In this document: positions 1-19,300 of the stretch, piece by piece
Layout of the letters: every line of letters begins with the position of its first letter
How positions within the stretch are numbered: position 1 is the stretch's first letter
Source: Centroberyx gerrardi
Lineage: Eukaryota > Chordata > Actinopteri > Beryciformes > Berycidae
Length of the DNA stretch: 64,000 bases
NCBI RefSeq assembly: GCF_048128805.1
Contig: NC_136000.1
Coordinates: 24,710,049-24,774,048 of the forward strand
Direction: 5' to 3'
Notes under the pieces: model-generated
Told to the model about the DNA's origin: nothing
The model's database searches: none
The model's input: the letters and a program-made list of their open reading frames with translations, nothing else
Position numbers and translations under genes: made by a program

Positions 1-206
1 CCTCCCTAACCAAACATGAACTGAAAATGAATCACACTTTCTCCGAAGATCAGATCTATACAGCATTACAGAGAGACACTTATTATGCTGCCAAAAAATA
101 GCTAGAAAGCTGTGAAAATGCTTTATGAAAATGGTTATAGACACATAACCCATCACAATGCTATGTACCAATGCTAGGAGAGCAAAGGATGATTGAAATG
201 GAGCAC

Positions 207-7755
<7,549 letters not shown>

Positions 7756-8339
7756 GACCGCTGCTGAAAAAAGAAGGTAACAATTAGACACGAAAGACAG
7801 GAAGAATGCTATGCTGTATGCACAGAAATTATACTGATATAAAATGAGACAGACAAACTAACATTTATCCCTGAACTAGTGTTGTGCTGTGGGCCAGCTG
7901 TTCCCAAACATTGTCTTGCCAGGACCCTTACAATAGATACACATTCAGCCACAAAAACCCATTTGATAAAGTCTGAGAATCTGAGCACAGTTTTGTTGTT
8001 GGGTTTTTACTAGAAAACCGTTTACTGGGGTGGAGAGAAAACAGCGGAAAGACTGAAACCTATCATCAAACCCCACTGTGGGAACCTCTGCTTTAGCCCA
8101 CATTACCAAATCTGTTGCTGGTTAACGTTATATGGAGAAGATAGGCATTATTTTGACAATGTAGATGGGCAGCACTCCCAGAAACAGGCAAAAAAGTGAC
8201 ACCCCTATTTCAATAATGTCCCTATGCAATTAAAGCAACATAATTAAAGCAATAGCATATATCAGAACATTGTAGCTAATGTATAACTACAACCACTGTC
8301 ATGTATCAGCTGACCTAGCTAGCTATGAGTACATCTAAA

Positions 8340-8600
8340 ATAACGTTAACGTTAGCTAGCGTTAGTTAAACCAAGCTAAAACGCAGCCGACAAGACAAGC
8401 GCTTCATTGTGAATATATTCATTTGGCCACGGCTGTAACGTTTTGCGATAGACAGAAAGAAATGATTTACTTCTTAACAGAGGCAGATTTACCTGCAAGT
8501 TGGAGTTTATGAATGAATATTTTCCTGTCGCTAAAGACAGTCCGCTTGTTTTGGTACCGTCAGCTGACTGCTTTGGCAGTATAGCCTTGTCATAGCAAAA
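8340..8600 (-). promoter_or_regulatory. Probable ferry3 first noncoding exon and promoter region
   Basis: The ATG exon of ferry3 begins after an acceptor (tttttcag, about 7763), so an upstream noncoding exon is needed. A good minus-strand donor, CAG followed by GTAAAT, lies at about 8502/8501. Words of the GTTAGC/AGCTAAC type cluster at 8340-8370, as near other gene starts in this window. No TATA box is evident. The transcription start is not defined by the sequence. Confidence 0.4.
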
Positions 8601-9392
8601 AACACTTTCGCCATATAGAGGTTCAGCTGTATGTGGTTTGTGTGGTTTGTATGTGTTTTCGACTGTATTAGAAAAGTTAGATGTCTGGAAGCTCAATGAG
8701 TTGAAAAATCTTAATTTTTTTTCCATCAAGATTATTCTCTACACAGCGTGTAAAACAGAAGCATTACAAAGCCACGAATCATGCCTAATGAACCCTAAAA
8801 TGAATGTACAAGAGGATTTTTCCTACTGCACTAACTCCCTCTGCTGGCCAAACATGGTCAATTCAATTTATATTTATGCCTGAAAGTCAAAGGAAATCGT
8901 TGTTGAAAGATTTTTCTACCTAATTACAAAAATTTTAGGCAAACACGCACTGACTTTGTAGAGAAAAGTGTTGTTATGTTTATTGAACAGGTATATGCAA
9001 CCTAATTACTTTTCAAACATGTTAGATCAATTTTTGTTATGAAACACTTAGTCATTCACTGATTGTTTGATACAAGGTTATTATAGTTAACTAAAGCTAA
9101 ATTTTAGACTAAAGACATGCATGGGAAAAACATTTAGATAAACTAAAAGGAAAATAAATACTAGACTTGCAATTTAACCAAAACTAAAATCCCTGCATCC
9201 AAAACTAACAGAAATACAGCATAATAATCCTGGATTAGAGAATTCCCCAGTAATTAATCAGATCAATATTGATACTGCTACAACATTCTCCCTGCTATTT
9301 TTAGTCCAGCAAATATACTGCGATAATGGGTAATAAATGATTAATATAAATCAATATAGTGACACAGCAGGATCAGGCCTGGGAAAACTTGC

Positions 9393-9395
<3 letters not shown>
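8600..9395. other. Intergenic, nothing recognised
   Basis: AT-rich sequence with short spurious frames. No splice-linked coding exons, RNA gene or terminal-repeat element was recognised. Confidence 0.5.

Positions 9396-9437
<42 letters not shown>
9396..9437. repeat. (GA)n microsatellite
   Basis: About 21 uninterrupted GA dinucleotides, immediately 3' of the lipoxygenase remnant's stop codon. Confidence 0.97.
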
Positions 9438-9440
<3 letters not shown>

Positions 9441-9455
9441 TGCTCCCAACCTTAT

Positions 9456-10525
9456 TCATGTGGATGCGCTGTTCTCTGCATCAACAGGGTTCAGGCAGTA
9501 GTTGAAGCTCTGCATTTCTGTTTGCAGTATCCTCACTGCGGCTGGACAGCTCCTCTCGAAGTTCCTTGATCCTCTGCTTGGAGCTGGGCTCATCAAAGCG
9601 CTCTCCAGGCTGTGTACCAAGAGAAGCTGAAAACACGAGAAAGAACTGATGTCTGCCCATTCACAATAGCCTGATTTAGATTCAGAGCTTGTTTGTGTCA
9701 GAGTTTGTCTGACTACATATAAGTGTGAAAACATACACTGATCAGACAAAATATTAGGGAAACTTACTCTTTTTATGAAGTCCACAGATGAGGTGAATCC
9801 ACGTAAAAGTCGTTATCTGTTATTGATTTCCTTTATTAAATCTCTACCAATCACAAAGGAGGAGATGTAGATAAAGAGAAGCAGACAAGGAGTTTGAAGC
9901 TTTGAGACAACTGAGATGTGGATTGTGCAAAAGGGGCTGCAACTCAATATCAGGAGGATGTCCCTAATATTTTGTAAATTCATTGTATTTTCCAAACTTG
10001 CAAAGTCAGCAAATTTCATCCAGCTGCTGTATGGTCGACTGTCTCCAGACTGGTCTCCATGTTGGCCTGCTCCTTAGTGAATGGAGCAGCTTTGCACAGC
10101 ATGAGGGGATTACTGGGGAACCAGCTGTTGTAGTCAAACTCAGACAGAGACTTATGTTGAGATATGATTCAGTTAACGTCTCTACCAGATGTCTCAATAG
10201 CATTTGGGGGCATAGAATACAGTATATTGCCTTCATAGCCACCTCAAACATTGAACATAAGCCATGAAGAAATGGACTGATTACAGCTTATCACCATTAA
10301 AAGATGTAACAAGCACAAAACCAGTGCAATATAAGATGTACAAGACTTACCTGGTATGTGCCTACATGGGACGCTCCGTGTTTTTTGACATGAGTTTTAT
10401 CTGACCACCTCTCCACCTTCTCACCTGCCCAGTGTTGACTGCAGCATGCTGAGCTGATGTCATGTAGATCACCATGGTGACAAACTTGATGATTTCCTCC
10501 ACTGTGTTAAAGTACATGGGGATTC
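9456..10525 (-). pseudogene. Decayed 3' end of an arachidonate-type lipoxygenase gene
   Basis: A complete 101-nt exon (10525-10425) has an acceptor and a donor and encodes GIPMYFNTVEEIIKFVTMVI then YMTSAQHAAVNTGQ. This is the lipoxygenase segment holding an iron-ligand His and the following Asn (HAAVN). The next exon starts at 10138 with FDYNSWFPSNPLMLCKAAPF (family form W.PN.P..MR..PPT.KG) but stops at about 10016. After a gap of roughly 380 bp that holds a small TIR element, homology resumes at about 9636-9456: LGTQPGERFDEPSSKQRIKE, then SSRSEDTANRNAEL. A frameshift follows, then FNYCLNPVDAENSAST and stop. Lipoxygenases normally end in an Ile that ligates the iron; here the end is SAST. The stop, insertion, frameshift and lost ligand together mark a pseudogene. 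No 5' exons were found. The ALOX subtype cannot be assigned. Confidence 0.85.
9735..9985. mobile_element. Small TIR element (MITE) inside the lipoxygenase remnant
   Basis: ACAAAATATTAGGGA at 9746-9760 is matched by its exact reverse complement at 9961-9975, giving 15-bp inverted ends about 230 bp apart with no coding capacity. It separates two homologous parts of one lipoxygenase exon, so it probably inserted there. Confidence 0.65.
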
Positions 10526-10529
10526 CTGT

Positions 10530-11750
10530 TTGCGTCACATACAGTAAGTAACCTTTTCATACTAAGTAACTTTTCTTAGTGGACAGCTTTGCCATTCTTT
10601 GTATCTCGCATGTAAAAAAGCCTCAAATTAAACTACTCAAGGTGGTGTATGTCTGATTGTTGATGTCAGATTCACTGTTCCAAGGTTAATCAGTTCATGC
10701 AAAAAGTATACTGAATTCATATTAGGCTGTACAATAACATTTACTAAAAAACAGTTTATACATGCCCAGGGAAAAAAACTGTATCTTCTAAAAGTCAGGT
10801 TTCAGAAATAGATTCAAAAATGCATTTTTGACATTCTGCAATGCATTTCCCATGGTTGGGTCCCAGGATCAGAAGTTGCAATAGTTTTCCAAATACACAA
10901 GACAATCAAAAAAGTTAAAAGAGGCGATTCAGTGTTTCTTCAGGATATGACAAAAGGGCTACATGAATTTGCCAGTATTCATCCTTCCTTTCACTCTCAT
11001 GAAATCTCTGTTCACTTTAATTGAAAAGGACATACATTGGAATGGAAGTAAACTTTGCATGTTTAGTCTCCACACCCTTCATTAAAAATCCCAAAGAAAA
11101 TCCCAGTCAGAAATGGATCAAAATCAATGGTTTTAACCATAGGTGGCGCTATTAAGAGGCCCAAAACAGTCATGAAAAAAAAAACAGCAGTCCAGTAGCA
11201 GAAAATGGGAGAGCGAGCAAGCGAGAGACAGAGAGGCGGGCAGGAGGGAGAGAGAGGGTTGAAGCAGCACATGTTGCCTACTGAGGCCCACTGACACCTG
11301 AAAGTAGCATCAGCAAATGCATACACCCATGGGTTCTTGAACGTTCTAGTTATGCACACAATGACATGTGGACAATTTTATTTTTGCTTGCTTGTTGTTG
11401 TATATTAATAGCGGCATGCATGTAGACTATATGCGGTCACGCTCGCTTGCCATGTTCATTTAATGTTCATTTCATTCATTTTGTTTTAAGCCTACTAGAT
11501 ACTCATCATATATGTTGAAGTGGAAAAGGTTATGGTAAAAAGAAAGCCATGCCTTCACTCAGCATGACCAGGTCAGCATTAACAGTTAAACTCAAGCATT
11601 GGAAAATAAACAATGGATAACCGTAGCCAATCTTAAGCACTTATTACTCTGTGATTATTTTCCATTCACTATTATAGCCTAATGTGTTGGTAAAATAAAA
11701 AAGGCTATTAAAAAGTCTGTGTTTAAGAGGCTTTATCTCACAGTAAAGGC
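10530..11750. other. Intergenic, nothing recognised
   Basis: No exon, RNA gene or clear terminal-repeat element was seen. Upstream lipoxygenase exons would be expected here if the gene were intact; none was found. Confidence 0.5.
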
Positions 11751-11802
11751 CCATTCACATCTAGAATGATAACTATAAAGATAACTATAACTATAAAAAG
11801 AT
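11751..11802. repeat. Left end of a Harbinger-like TIR (AGGCCCATTCACA...)
   Basis: AGGCCCATTCACAT is followed by repeated AACTATAA words. The reverse complement of 22148-22197 starts the same way and shares the AACTATAAAGATAACTATAA stretch. The AGGCCCATTCACA start and ATAACTATA words resemble PIF/Harbinger termini of fish. No perfect target-site duplication links the two ends. Confidence 0.5.
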
Positions 11803-12238
11803 TTCAATCGTTATAAGTAGTAAATGGAATGTCTGTGTTCACACTACAACTATAACTATAAAAACACACCAGTGCTATTTGACAAAGACCATCGCCTCTA
11901 AAAATGTTGAAAAGAAACGTGACATACTGGTCGGGGTCAGAAGAGCTCTTGGGATTAGCGGTAAGGCGTGTTTACTGACCTGGAAGCTAACTTTTTCTAG
12001 CTAACTAACATAATAGCATTGGCCAACCTTGGCCAACCTGACTTAAATGCACTATCATCCTATGTTTTTAGTATGACCGGGAGGTAACAACATGTGTCCC
12101 TCCAGTAGCCTGTTGAAACCGTTCAGCCACGGTGAAGTTACAGGTGTTTCTCTCAACATGGGCTACAGGAGACTTGACTCTTTGATCCATAGTAGATGTG
12201 GTGTTCAGGGTCACCTACTGGTAAAGAAATAAATAGCT

Positions 12239-12346
12239 TCACCCTGGTCTTACTGGCTGGTGGAGAGGAGAGAGAAGCTTGGTGGTATTGGCTGATAGAG
12301 AGGAGAGTGGAGCCTGGTGGAATTGGCTGATGCATAGGCGGAGACA
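12239..12346. repeat. Three copies of the 35-bp AGCCTGGTGG/TTGGCTGAT minisatellite
   Basis: About three diverged copies of the unit that forms the larger array at 15255-15775. Between the two sites lie the broken transposase and the 72-bp satellite. Confidence 0.8.
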
Positions 12347-12413
12347 AAGGGCCCCTGGGCACAGATACCTACTAAGGCAGAAGAGGAGAGGCGAGCCTGG
12401 TGTTACACTCCAC

Positions 12414-13034
12414 TCACTCTGCCCAAACTTGCACTTCACCCTCAAGGTCGAGAGGACCCTGGTAATTGACCATGACACAGCAGTTGGACCATATCTGATT
12501 TACAGTGCCTGCCAGGGTGAGTGGAATTGGTGAATCCCAAATGTAGTACTCTTTTACCCTCCTAATCGCACATTCAACCAGAATACGGAGTCTGGCAATG
12601 GCCTTGGCCATCTCCGTTTCCTTTCTGCTGACCTGGCTCTTATGTTTAAATGGCGGGATGATTAGTTTGGTCCCAACTTCCTGCGAGGACTTTTCAATGA
12701 TGAAGCCTTTGTCTGCTGTAACCTCATCCCCTGGCTCCAATAAACACAAAATGTCAGACTCGCTTGTCAACTCCTGGTCAGATATTGTCCCAGTGAACAA
12801 CTTTGAGGTGGAAGTGATTGCACCACAGGGTGCAACACAGATAAGAGCTTTGAAGGTGGTATGGCTCCTGTATGATGAGAATGTTTCTGCGTGCAGGGTA
12901 ATGGCCTCTGGGCTCTCACATCTAAAGTCTGTGCAGTCAATGATCACTCTTAGTCTTCCCCAAGTTATTCCATACAAATCTGGAAGGGACTGACTCTGCT
13001 CAAAGATACTTGCGGCCAGACTCGGCATGAACAA
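12414..13034 (-). mobile_element. Truncated DDE_4 (PIF-Harbinger/ISL2EU-type) transposase
   Basis: A 206-residue open frame matches the C-terminal catalytic part of DDE_4 transposases: IDCTDFRCESP (first Asp), SSYRSHTTFKALICVAPCGA, SKLFTGTISDQELT (second Asp), DEVTADKGF, LIIPPF, and RLRILVECAIRRVKEYYIWD (catalytic Glu context). Such enzymes cut and paste DNA transposons. The N-terminal region (often THAP or HTH) is missing, and upstream sequence degenerates within 100 bp. The first Met is internal to the domain, so this is a remnant. Which DDE_4 clan it belongs to is uncertain. Confidence 0.85.
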
Positions 13035-13291
13035 GTACGTCGCTCTCGTTGAACTGCAGTGAACATACGTTTGACCCCTCGTCTCTCCTTATAGCTTGAA
13101 TCCTTCACTTTTGTTGGAATAAATCTGAAGGAAAGCAATGAAATGACAAATATGGCTGTTTCTTCTTTGAATTAGTACAAAGGGGGACGCTACAAACTGG
13201 CTGCTCCACCATTGTACTGGTGACTATTAAGATAACCGGAAAAGGGTTACTCTTATCTGGTTTGCATACCCGGAAATGTGAGATAGACCTA

Positions 13292-13838
13292 TAGGCTACT
13301 ACCTGTATAAATTAGGTAAAGACTAGGGTAGCCCATCCAGTCGCTTAGAAAAATGGGTCAGAATAAGCTACTACCTGTATAAATGTGGTACAGTCTAGAG
13401 TAGCCCAACCGGTCGGTTAGAAACATTTATCACAATAGGCTACTAAGTGTGTAAATGTGGTTAAGACAAGGGTACCCCATCCTGTCAGGTCAGAGGATGT
13501 ATCACAATAGGATACTACCTCTGTAAATGTGGTAAAAACTAAGGTAGCCCATCCTGTCAGTTAGGAAAATGTATCAGAACAGGCTACTAGCTGTATAAAT
13601 GTGGTACAGACTAGAGTAACCCGTCCTGTCTCTTAAGAAAATGTATCACAGTAGGCTACTACCTGTATAAATGTGTTAAAGACGTGGGTAGCCCATCCTG
13701 TCGTGTAGGAAAATGTATCAGAAATGGCTGCTAAGTGTATAAATGTGGTACAGACTAGGGTAGCCCATCCTGTCTCTTAAGAAAATGTATCAGAATAGGC
13801 TACTATTTGTATAAATGTCATTAAGATTAGGGTAGCGT
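13292..13838. repeat. 72-bp tandem satellite, about 7.5 copies
   Basis: Period 72 bp; each unit holds GGCTACTACCTGTATAAATG and GGGTAGCCCATCCTGTC. Copies differ by roughly 10-15%. There are no spacers, so it is not CRISPR-like. Confidence 0.92.
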
Positions 13839-13839
13839 G

Positions 13840-15250
13840 TAACAAAGTGGATATCTAATAAGGCTTGGGTAGAGCACCTCAGTGATTAAGGACACATAGA
13901 TGGCAGACTGTGATGGCCGCATCTACAGCCACAAATTGAATGTCGGTGAACACTCCTACACTCCACTCACCTTTTGGTTAATTTACTTTTGTTTAATTTA
14001 GTTATTACATTTTGCACTTTTTACAGTCATAATGCACATACACATACAAGCAAACAAATAAATGACTCGACACATGGCTTTTTCATATAGCATACTCACA
14101 ACTTTATTAGCAAATACACAGTACATGTTTTCTGATTTGTAGCACGCACATTTTAGTTAACATTGTATGATTGTCTGTTTCAGTTTGTTTCATTGTTCTA
14201 ATTATAATTTCTTTGAGTTACCGGTGCTGTTGGAGTGGTGTCTGGTCCGTGGCTGAGCAAAAGATGCGTTAACTGCAGCTAGCCAGGCCTGGGCAATACC
14301 ATTACTCGCCACGTCATGGGGGAGAACTATTTTATTGAAGATTTTGTTTAGTTCTCACCATTTATGTTGATGGTTTATATTATTATGGTTGCATATTATT
14401 TGGTCTAAATATTGTTTAGTTTAACCTTAGTTAAGAACAGATGGCCATATATATGTTCCCCCAGTGTGTCATTTTGTTAGGTCAGGTTGTTCTGTTCAGC
14501 TGTGTTTAATTTGGAATTGTTTGAGTTAGATTCTGTTCAGTTGACCTCTTTTATGGGCCCAGAGTTATTGTCTATTACTGACTTTGCTTTTGCATTTATG
14601 TTATGTACTTTGAGTTTTTGGCTAATAAAAGCCCTTATTTTTGATAATTACACCTGCGACCCCTTTGTCTGCTTGCTTGGTCCCTCACACAGACACTAAG
14701 TGGATAAAGTAAAATACAATTTTATTTAAATTAAAAATACATAGGCTACTCCGTACATAAAATCTGCACTAAAAGCATACAAGCACATAAAAACCAGGAG
14801 CCCCAATACAAGGATAAGTCTACTACAGAGCGAGCCGGGAGGCTTCATATAAGGAAGAACAGTCAATTTTGTTTCAGTTTACAAACCAGGCGATCAATAG
14901 GTCTACAATACCGCCAAAATACGAGACCAATGCCACCAATTTGACTTTCCCCACTAGCATACGATACCGCACAGAAGTAGCCAAGCCTTGCTCGCTCTGG
15001 AACAGCTTCCCTCTTCAAGTCCGGAGCCCCTTTTTAAAAAGACGCCGACTGGACTTCCCTTGATTGCGGAGCAGCCACAGATGCTCGGGTCCGCTGGGTC
15101 ACGGGACTCACCGGAACATAGGAGGGAACAGAGAGACAGCCAATCAGGAATGCACTTACCAATAACAACTAATATACAACCATCCTTTCATAAAAATATA
15201 GAAACACTAAAACAAAAATGGCAAAATGAAATACAATAACAGTGAACCGC
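13840..15250. other. Repeat-derived intergenic sequence without a recognised gene
   Basis: Contains short frames only. A polyadenylation-like AATAAAAG lies at about 14623. The segment is probably old transposon sequence, but I recognise no family. Confidence 0.45.
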
Positions 15251-15254
15251 TACA

Positions 15255-15775
15255 AGAGAGTGAAGCCTGGTGGTACTGGCTGATGGAGAGGAGAGGAGAG
15301 AGAAGCCTGGTGTTACTGGCTGATGGAGAGGAGAGAGAAGCCTGGTGGTATTGGCTGATTTAGAGGAGACTGAAGCCTGGTGTTACTGGCTGATGGAGAG
15401 GAGAGAGAAGCCTGGTGGTATTGGCTGATTTAGAGGAGACTGAAGCCTGGTGTTACTGGCTGATGGAGAGGAGAGAGAAGCCTGGTGGTATTGGCTGATT
15501 TAGAGGAGACTGAAGCCTGGTGGTACTGGCTGATGGGGAGGAGAGTGAAGCCTGGTGTTACTGGCTGATGGAGAAGAGAGTGAAGCCTGGTGTTACTGGC
15601 TAATGGAGAGGTGAAGCCTGGTGGTATTGGCTGATGGAGAGGAAAGAGAAGCCTGGTGTTACTGGCTGATAGAGGAGAGTGAAGCCCGGTGGTATTGGCT
15701 GATAGAGAGGAGAGTGAAGCCTGGTATTACTGGCTGATGGAGAGGAGAGTGAAGCCTGGTGGTATTGGCTGCTTT
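15255..15775. repeat. 35-bp minisatellite array with higher-order repeats
   Basis: About 15 copies of TGAAGCCTGGTGGTATTGGC plus TGATGGAGAGGAGAG. The GGTATTGG and GTTACTGG variants alternate, giving a higher-order period in the 15300-15510 part. Diverged copies recur at 12239-12346. Confidence 0.93.
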
Positions 15776-15959
15776 TCTCCATGAAGGACTTTGTAACTTC
15801 TTGTTTTCGAAAGTGCTATGAAGTTAAACTTACTTACTGACTTACCTACTTACCTACAATTTACAGTTAATACAGTAGCCTATATAGTATATAACAGGTC
15901 AGAAATCAAATTATATCAATACTTACAGACTACAAGAACACCTAACTCTGCTACCTTCA

Positions 15960-16275
15960 GATAGCTTGCTCAGCAGATCAGAAACCGAATTGTATCAACA
16001 AACAATTACACCAAGACCTGAGAAAAGTATATCACAACTCACTCCAGCTACGGCCTTGGGGGCTGGACGGCTGATAGTGCTGGCATGGAACAGCACACTC
16101 AGTAGATCAGAAACCGAATTGTATCAACAATTATAGGCTAAAGGGACGGCTGACTCTGCTGACATGGAACAGCCCGCTCAACATATCAGAAACCGAAATG
16201 TATCAAGAAATATAGGCTAAAGGGACGGCTGACTCTGCTAGCTTGACACTACCGAATTGTATCAACAAACAATTA
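15960..16275. repeat. Diverged repeat family, unit about 80-110 bp; a further unit forms intron 4 of the neighbouring gene
   Basis: At least three copies carry CAGATCAGAAACCGAATTGT and usually AAAGGGACGGCTGACTCTGC (15968, 16097, 16180 onward). Another copy lies at 16485-16571, exactly within an intron of the adjacent minus-strand gene. Confidence 0.8.
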
Positions 16276-16366
16276 TACCGAGATCTGAGGACAGTGTATC
16301 ACTCCGGCTACCAAATCTCTAAAAACCTATTTATGTCTAAAACTACACTATTTACAGTACCTGCAA

Positions 16367-19300
16367 TCAGAGTCTCAGGTGTCTCTTGGGAGGAGGGGGG
16401 CTGCTGCTGCTGTCATCGCTGCTAGCCTTCCTCTTCCTCCGACTCTGACGCATCGGCACGTCTCTGGTCCTGGGGAAGGTACAGAAGGGACAGCTAAAGG
16501 GACGGCTGACTCTGCTGGCTTGAGACAGCCCACTCAGCAGATCAGAAACCGAATTGTATCAACAAACAATCAAACCTGGGGAAGGTACAGAAGACTGACA
16601 GCATCATGTGGCCCTCTGGACTGTAGTCAGTCAGCCTCCACCGACCCTTCAGCTCCCCTCTCACAGAGCAGCAGACTGGGGAGATGACCCTGATGAAACG
16701 GCTGCCCGCCACCTTGGAAATAAGACCACATTGGAAATAAGAGTTTTGTGTAACACTTTCATGTGCCATCCTCTGGGTTCAATGTAAGTCTTTTAACATG
16801 TTTGATTATTTTCTTTGCTCATAATAAATTCAATCAATCACCTCCATAGGGCAGACGTGGTTCCTGGGGTCCGCCTTCAGGGCTGCTGGCTCGACCTTGT
16901 CAGGGTGGCTTGGAGTCACAAGGGAGTGTGCAGAAGACCTGGAGGCTGCTGTGGACATGATCACAGCTGCCGGTGCTTCCATCGCAGGACCTAGGGATGG
17001 GACAGTATATTGAAATTCAATATATCGCAATACAAAAATGTGACAATACGTATCATGGGGCAGAAAAATTTATCGCAATATCAGCTATATCTTACTCTGC
17101 TGTAGTAATCACAAATGAGACAGCTTGCCCATCACAATTTCACAAGCTCTCTATCAAAATTATTAGGCTATTTATTATTATTTGCACTTTGTAATGACAT
17201 TTTTAAATTGTTGTTTAGGTTCTAGCAAGCCAATGCCATTGCTAGAAAGATTTGTGGTTCAGAAATAAACATAATTCTGCAGAGTCATAATTTTATCCTA
17301 TTACATCGTTTCGTGGTTGCAGTGTTTCCCCTACCATAGAAATTAGTGGGTGGGCCCACTAATGTCGGGCCCAGTAATGTCGATCACCCGCCCACTAATC
17401 CCTGTCAACAATTATACCAAAGTTTGCCGGCTCTGCAGTGTTTAGTTTAGTTTAGTTTATTTGTTTATTTGACAGGGACAGTGCACATTAACAAAAAATA
17501 TGCCAGAATTAGCCAAGAAGGCTCTGTGATTTTCCCGAGTAACTAAGCCCCAAACCCAAATCTGTGGTGAAGCCTGACATCTACTACCCTACCCAGGCTT
17601 TCACACCAAATGCGCAATCGCGGCATTGCGCAGAGCAAGGCCATTGTTTTCAATGAGGGACGCGGCAGCGCTCTCCTAAACAGCTGCGCAGCCGAAAGCG
17701 GCGCGCACCACCTTGATTTTTCGTCAGGTTTTGCACCCAAAGTTCAACTATATTGAACTTTAACCTCCAAATACGCTGACCTCTACGAGGCGCGTCCAAT
17801 GGCGTTCCGACATTTACAGGAGGCGGAAGATTTGTAGGCGCCGGAGCACCAAGGAGTATAATTCCACATTAAAAACATATCGGAACCTGCCCAAAAAGTC
17901 ACAGGCATGGCAGATAATATCCAAAAGGATGAGGATACCAGAAAAATTATATTGCGTTATTTACATATTCAAAAGAAGCCTAGATAGCATCATTGTTGAA
18001 TTATTTCAGCTGCTTTGAATGATGTTATGCTATTTACAGAAAACAAACCCATAGGCTGTTGGAATTGTTTAATAAACTGCTGGTGACTCCGCTAGCGCAT
18101 CTGGAAAGGCGAAAATATGTTTCTGTAGCCTACCGAGATTCCTGCTTGCGCTCTACCTCGCGCAAAATATACGCATTGTCGCTTCTGGTGTGAAAGCCCC
18201 ATACCCCTCCATCTACCCTACTTTTCACCATTAGATGTCAGGCTACACCACAGATTTGGGTTTGGGGTTTAGTTACTCTTTAAAAACAGAAAAGTCCACC
18301 CAACTGGGAAGCCAGGCCACTTTAAACAAACGCACAATCAAATGACAGGCACAAACAGTTCAATCTGAGCCACGGAGCTGACAGGTTGTGTTGTGAAAAT
18401 GTTGGGGAAAGAAGAACTAATGTGTTCAAGTGAATTTAACTTGTAAACAGACAGAAATATCAGTCATTTTCTCATTATCCATCTTTGAAAGTTAAATTAC
18501 TACAGTGTAAAGTTTGCTACCTAGCATGGCAAGGAGAGTGAAGGAATATGTAGCTATCTGTTGTTTGATTGACTTTAACGTTAGCTAAATGGGTGGCAGT
18601 GGTGTATCTGAATATGGTAATATGGTGGTGAATATGGTGTTAATCTGAATATAGTCATTTAAAAAGTCTCCTATAGACAGCCATCAGTCTCATAACTTCT
18701 GAATGCACCAGCATTTTAGAATGATTTTATAGACAGAATGAAGTCTACTGTTTTGTGAAGCTTATTCGGGAATGGCAACAATATGGAGAGTGTCGACTTG
18801 TATCGTGTAATAAGCATATCGTCCCATCCCTACCTAGTGGTGTGTTCTCCATGTGGTCCTGGGATGGATAGACGAAGGGGGTAGTCAGCAGGTCCGCTTC
18901 GAAGGCCCCCTCATGGTAAATCCAAGAATAGTCACTGGACTGTCCGGTGAGGCGGCGGAAGAGGGTGGGGACCACCTGACCGATGGCAAGGATGTTGTCC
19001 CTAGTCAGAGGACGGTTCCTCAGGTTGGTCACATGCATCAGTACCCCGATGACTGTTAGCAGCCCAGCTAAATGGAAAACACAATGAGTCATGAATTACC
19101 TTTATTTAACTGACTACATGCCTTTCTTAAAAACATGAAATAAAAAGTAAAAATAGGAAATTTCATTAGTGATTCAGGAAAAATGAAAGATGTGAAAATA
19201 TATCTTAGCTCAAATATTCAGCACTGTTGAAAAAGAAATCTATGCTCAAGCAACAAAAAGGAGCGATGCACCCTTACATCCAAAATAGCATGCTGAGAGA

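Larger units (their letters stand above)
16991..18833 (-). mobile_element. DNA-transposon-like element that exactly fills intron 2
   Basis: On the minus strand the intron opens GTAGGGATGGGACGATAT and closes ATACTGTCCCATCCCTAG. These are inverted GGGATGGGAC ends flanked by TA on both sides. The donor GT and acceptor AG fall at the element boundaries, so the whole 1.84-kb intron is the element plus whatever inserted into it. No transposase frame survives. Confidence 0.7.

Noticed and set aside
12414..13034. Open frame as a host HARBI1-like gene
   Set aside because: N-terminus missing, no flanking exons and embedded in satellites and repeats; a transposon remnant is more likely.
13292..13838. 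Regular 72-bp repeats resembling an array
   Set aside because: Units abut without unique spacers and the genome is a vertebrate; it is a satellite, not CRISPR.
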